Source of the DNA: CAYSWV01 sp964434865
GTDB lineage: Bacteria > Cyanobacteriota > Cyanobacteriia > Thermostichales > Thermostichaceae
NCBI GenBank assembly: GCA_964434865.1
Contig: CAYSWV010000010.1
Span: 31,628-95,627, forward strand
Direction: 5' to 3'
DNA length: 64,000 nt
Part shown: positions 63,396 to 64,000 of the stretch, piece after piece
Position numbering within the stretch: position 1 is the first letter of the stretch
Layout of the letters: the number at the start of each line of letters is the position of its first letter
Made by a program: the position numbers and the translations under genes
The notes under the pieces: model-generated
Told to the model about the DNA's origin: nothing
What the model saw: the letters and a program-made list of their open reading frames with translations, nothing else
The model's database searches: none

Positions 63396-64000
63396 GATAA
63401 CTCCAGTTCACCAGACAAAATAAGAAATGGATGAATCATACCTCATTTATTCTCCAGGAAATTCTTATATCACTCTAATCTGATCAGTACCAACCTATCC
63501 ACTTAGATTAGTGTCTTCTAGGCGACGGTGTTGGCTATTGATAGTCATAGAAATTCAAGTTTACTTTACAAAACCTTACATTTCGTAGCTGTGAGTATAA
63601 ACTGACTGGATCTCTAGCTAAAACTCCATCTATTGGTCTCTAAAGGCGACGAAAACGGACAATGTCCAACATTTTCTGGCAGGCAGAAAGCACAGATTCA
63701 GACAATATCCAATATTTCCTGACAGACAAAAAGCACAGATCTGAACAATATCCAACATTTTCTGACAGACAAAAAGCACAGATCCAGATATGCTTTGAAT
63801 ATCTCTGCAGTTAAGGTACTCAGCTTGACACTTAAGGTATGGCAGTTAAGGTATACGGCTTGAATGAATGGCCAAGTCTTTCAGATTTTAATCTCCAATA
63901 AGTCTAAGGGATTTTACAAGATCTAATCTCAAGGAAACTTCCTTACCTCAGTTGCTGTCATGTCAAGGTGTAACTTAATTTCAGTTTTGTTATGTTCAAT
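63396..64000. other. Right-edge noncoding region with repeats
   Basis: 605 bp with no supported ORF. Besides the 43-bp array at 63659-63787, the motif GCAGTTAAGGTA recurs at about 63816 and 63842 with CTTAAGGTATG between. No tRNA or clear promoter is seen. Confidence 0.55.
63659..63787. repeat. 43-bp tandem repeat x 3
   Basis: Three contiguous units (63659-63701, 63702-63744, 63745-63787), each beginning ACAATRTCCAA and ending AAAGCACAGATYYRR. Units 2 and 3 differ at only a few positions; unit 1 is more diverged. Confidence 0.93.

Noticed and set aside
63659..63787. CRISPR array
   Set aside because: The repeats are directly contiguous with no spacers, only three units are present, and no cas gene is in the window.

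Overview
The window reads as chromosomal DNA from a cyanobacterium. The best evidence is the adjacent alkane-synthesis pair (aldehyde-deformylating oxygenase and acyl-ACP reductase), the cyanobacterial hallmark group of a secreted haemagglutinin/CHAT protein with a DUF928 protein and a CHASE2 histidine kinase, DUF4079- and DUF3082-like membrane proteins, and a few HIP1 (GCGATCGC) octamers. The genus cannot be named from the sequence. Two runs of exactly 100 N (42982-43081 and 49607-49706) are scaffold gaps, and both lie in repetitive DNA.

Layout. Positions 1-23136 (minus strand) hold three collinear type I modular polyketide synthase genes, read right to left. PKS1 has two KS-AT-KR-ACP modules. 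PKS2 has KS-AT-KR-ACP followed by KS-AT-DH-KR-ACP. PKS3 begins KS-AT and runs off the left edge. They are packed with gaps of 3-13 bp, so they are probably one operon making a reduced, hydroxylated chain from malonyl units. No loading enzyme, thioesterase or phosphopantetheinyl transferase is visible. Upstream on the same strand are dnaG and an orphan BMP-type lipoprotein. From 26.7 to 33.3 kb come a tyrosine recombinase, a sulfotransferase, and an exosortase (with fused EpsI-like domain) in an operon with a large membrane VIT/VWA-like protein that itself ends in a PEP-CTERM signal. From 33.8 to 43.6 kb is a housekeeping stretch: pyruvate kinase, cyclophilin, a degenerate metallo-beta-lactamase-fold protein, a YugP-like protease, RsmB, aminopeptidase P and small conserved membrane or hypothetical proteins. 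From 43.9 to 45.8 kb is the ADO/AAR hydrocarbon pair. From 45.9 to 53.1 kb are a phosphoribosyltransferase, a LysR regulator divergent from a beta-propeller protein, a Fur/PerR-type regulator divergent from a type II peroxiredoxin, and an EF-G-like GTPase. From 53.4 to 63.4 kb are a DUF427 gene with a damaged 5' end, an FHA protein, the 1816-residue TPS-haemagglutinin/TPR/CHAT protein, DUF928 and a CHASE2 histidine kinase.

The most unusual structural signal is not a gene. Short direct repeats of 8-19 bp, with periods of 13-20 bp, recur exactly at gene boundaries. They span or abut stop codons of at least five genes (AAR, beta-propeller, ADO, CHAT, EF-G), form a 15-bp minisatellite whose unit contains the stop codon of the DUF4079 gene, and form a six-copy 15-bp array spanning the start codon of the DUF928 gene, where it is translated. 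Other tandem arrays lie in intergenic DNA at 28919, 33438, 38108 and 63659. A second strong signal is a 410-bp perfectly identical tract shared by two AT domains of different PKS genes, which indicates recent gene conversion or domain duplication.
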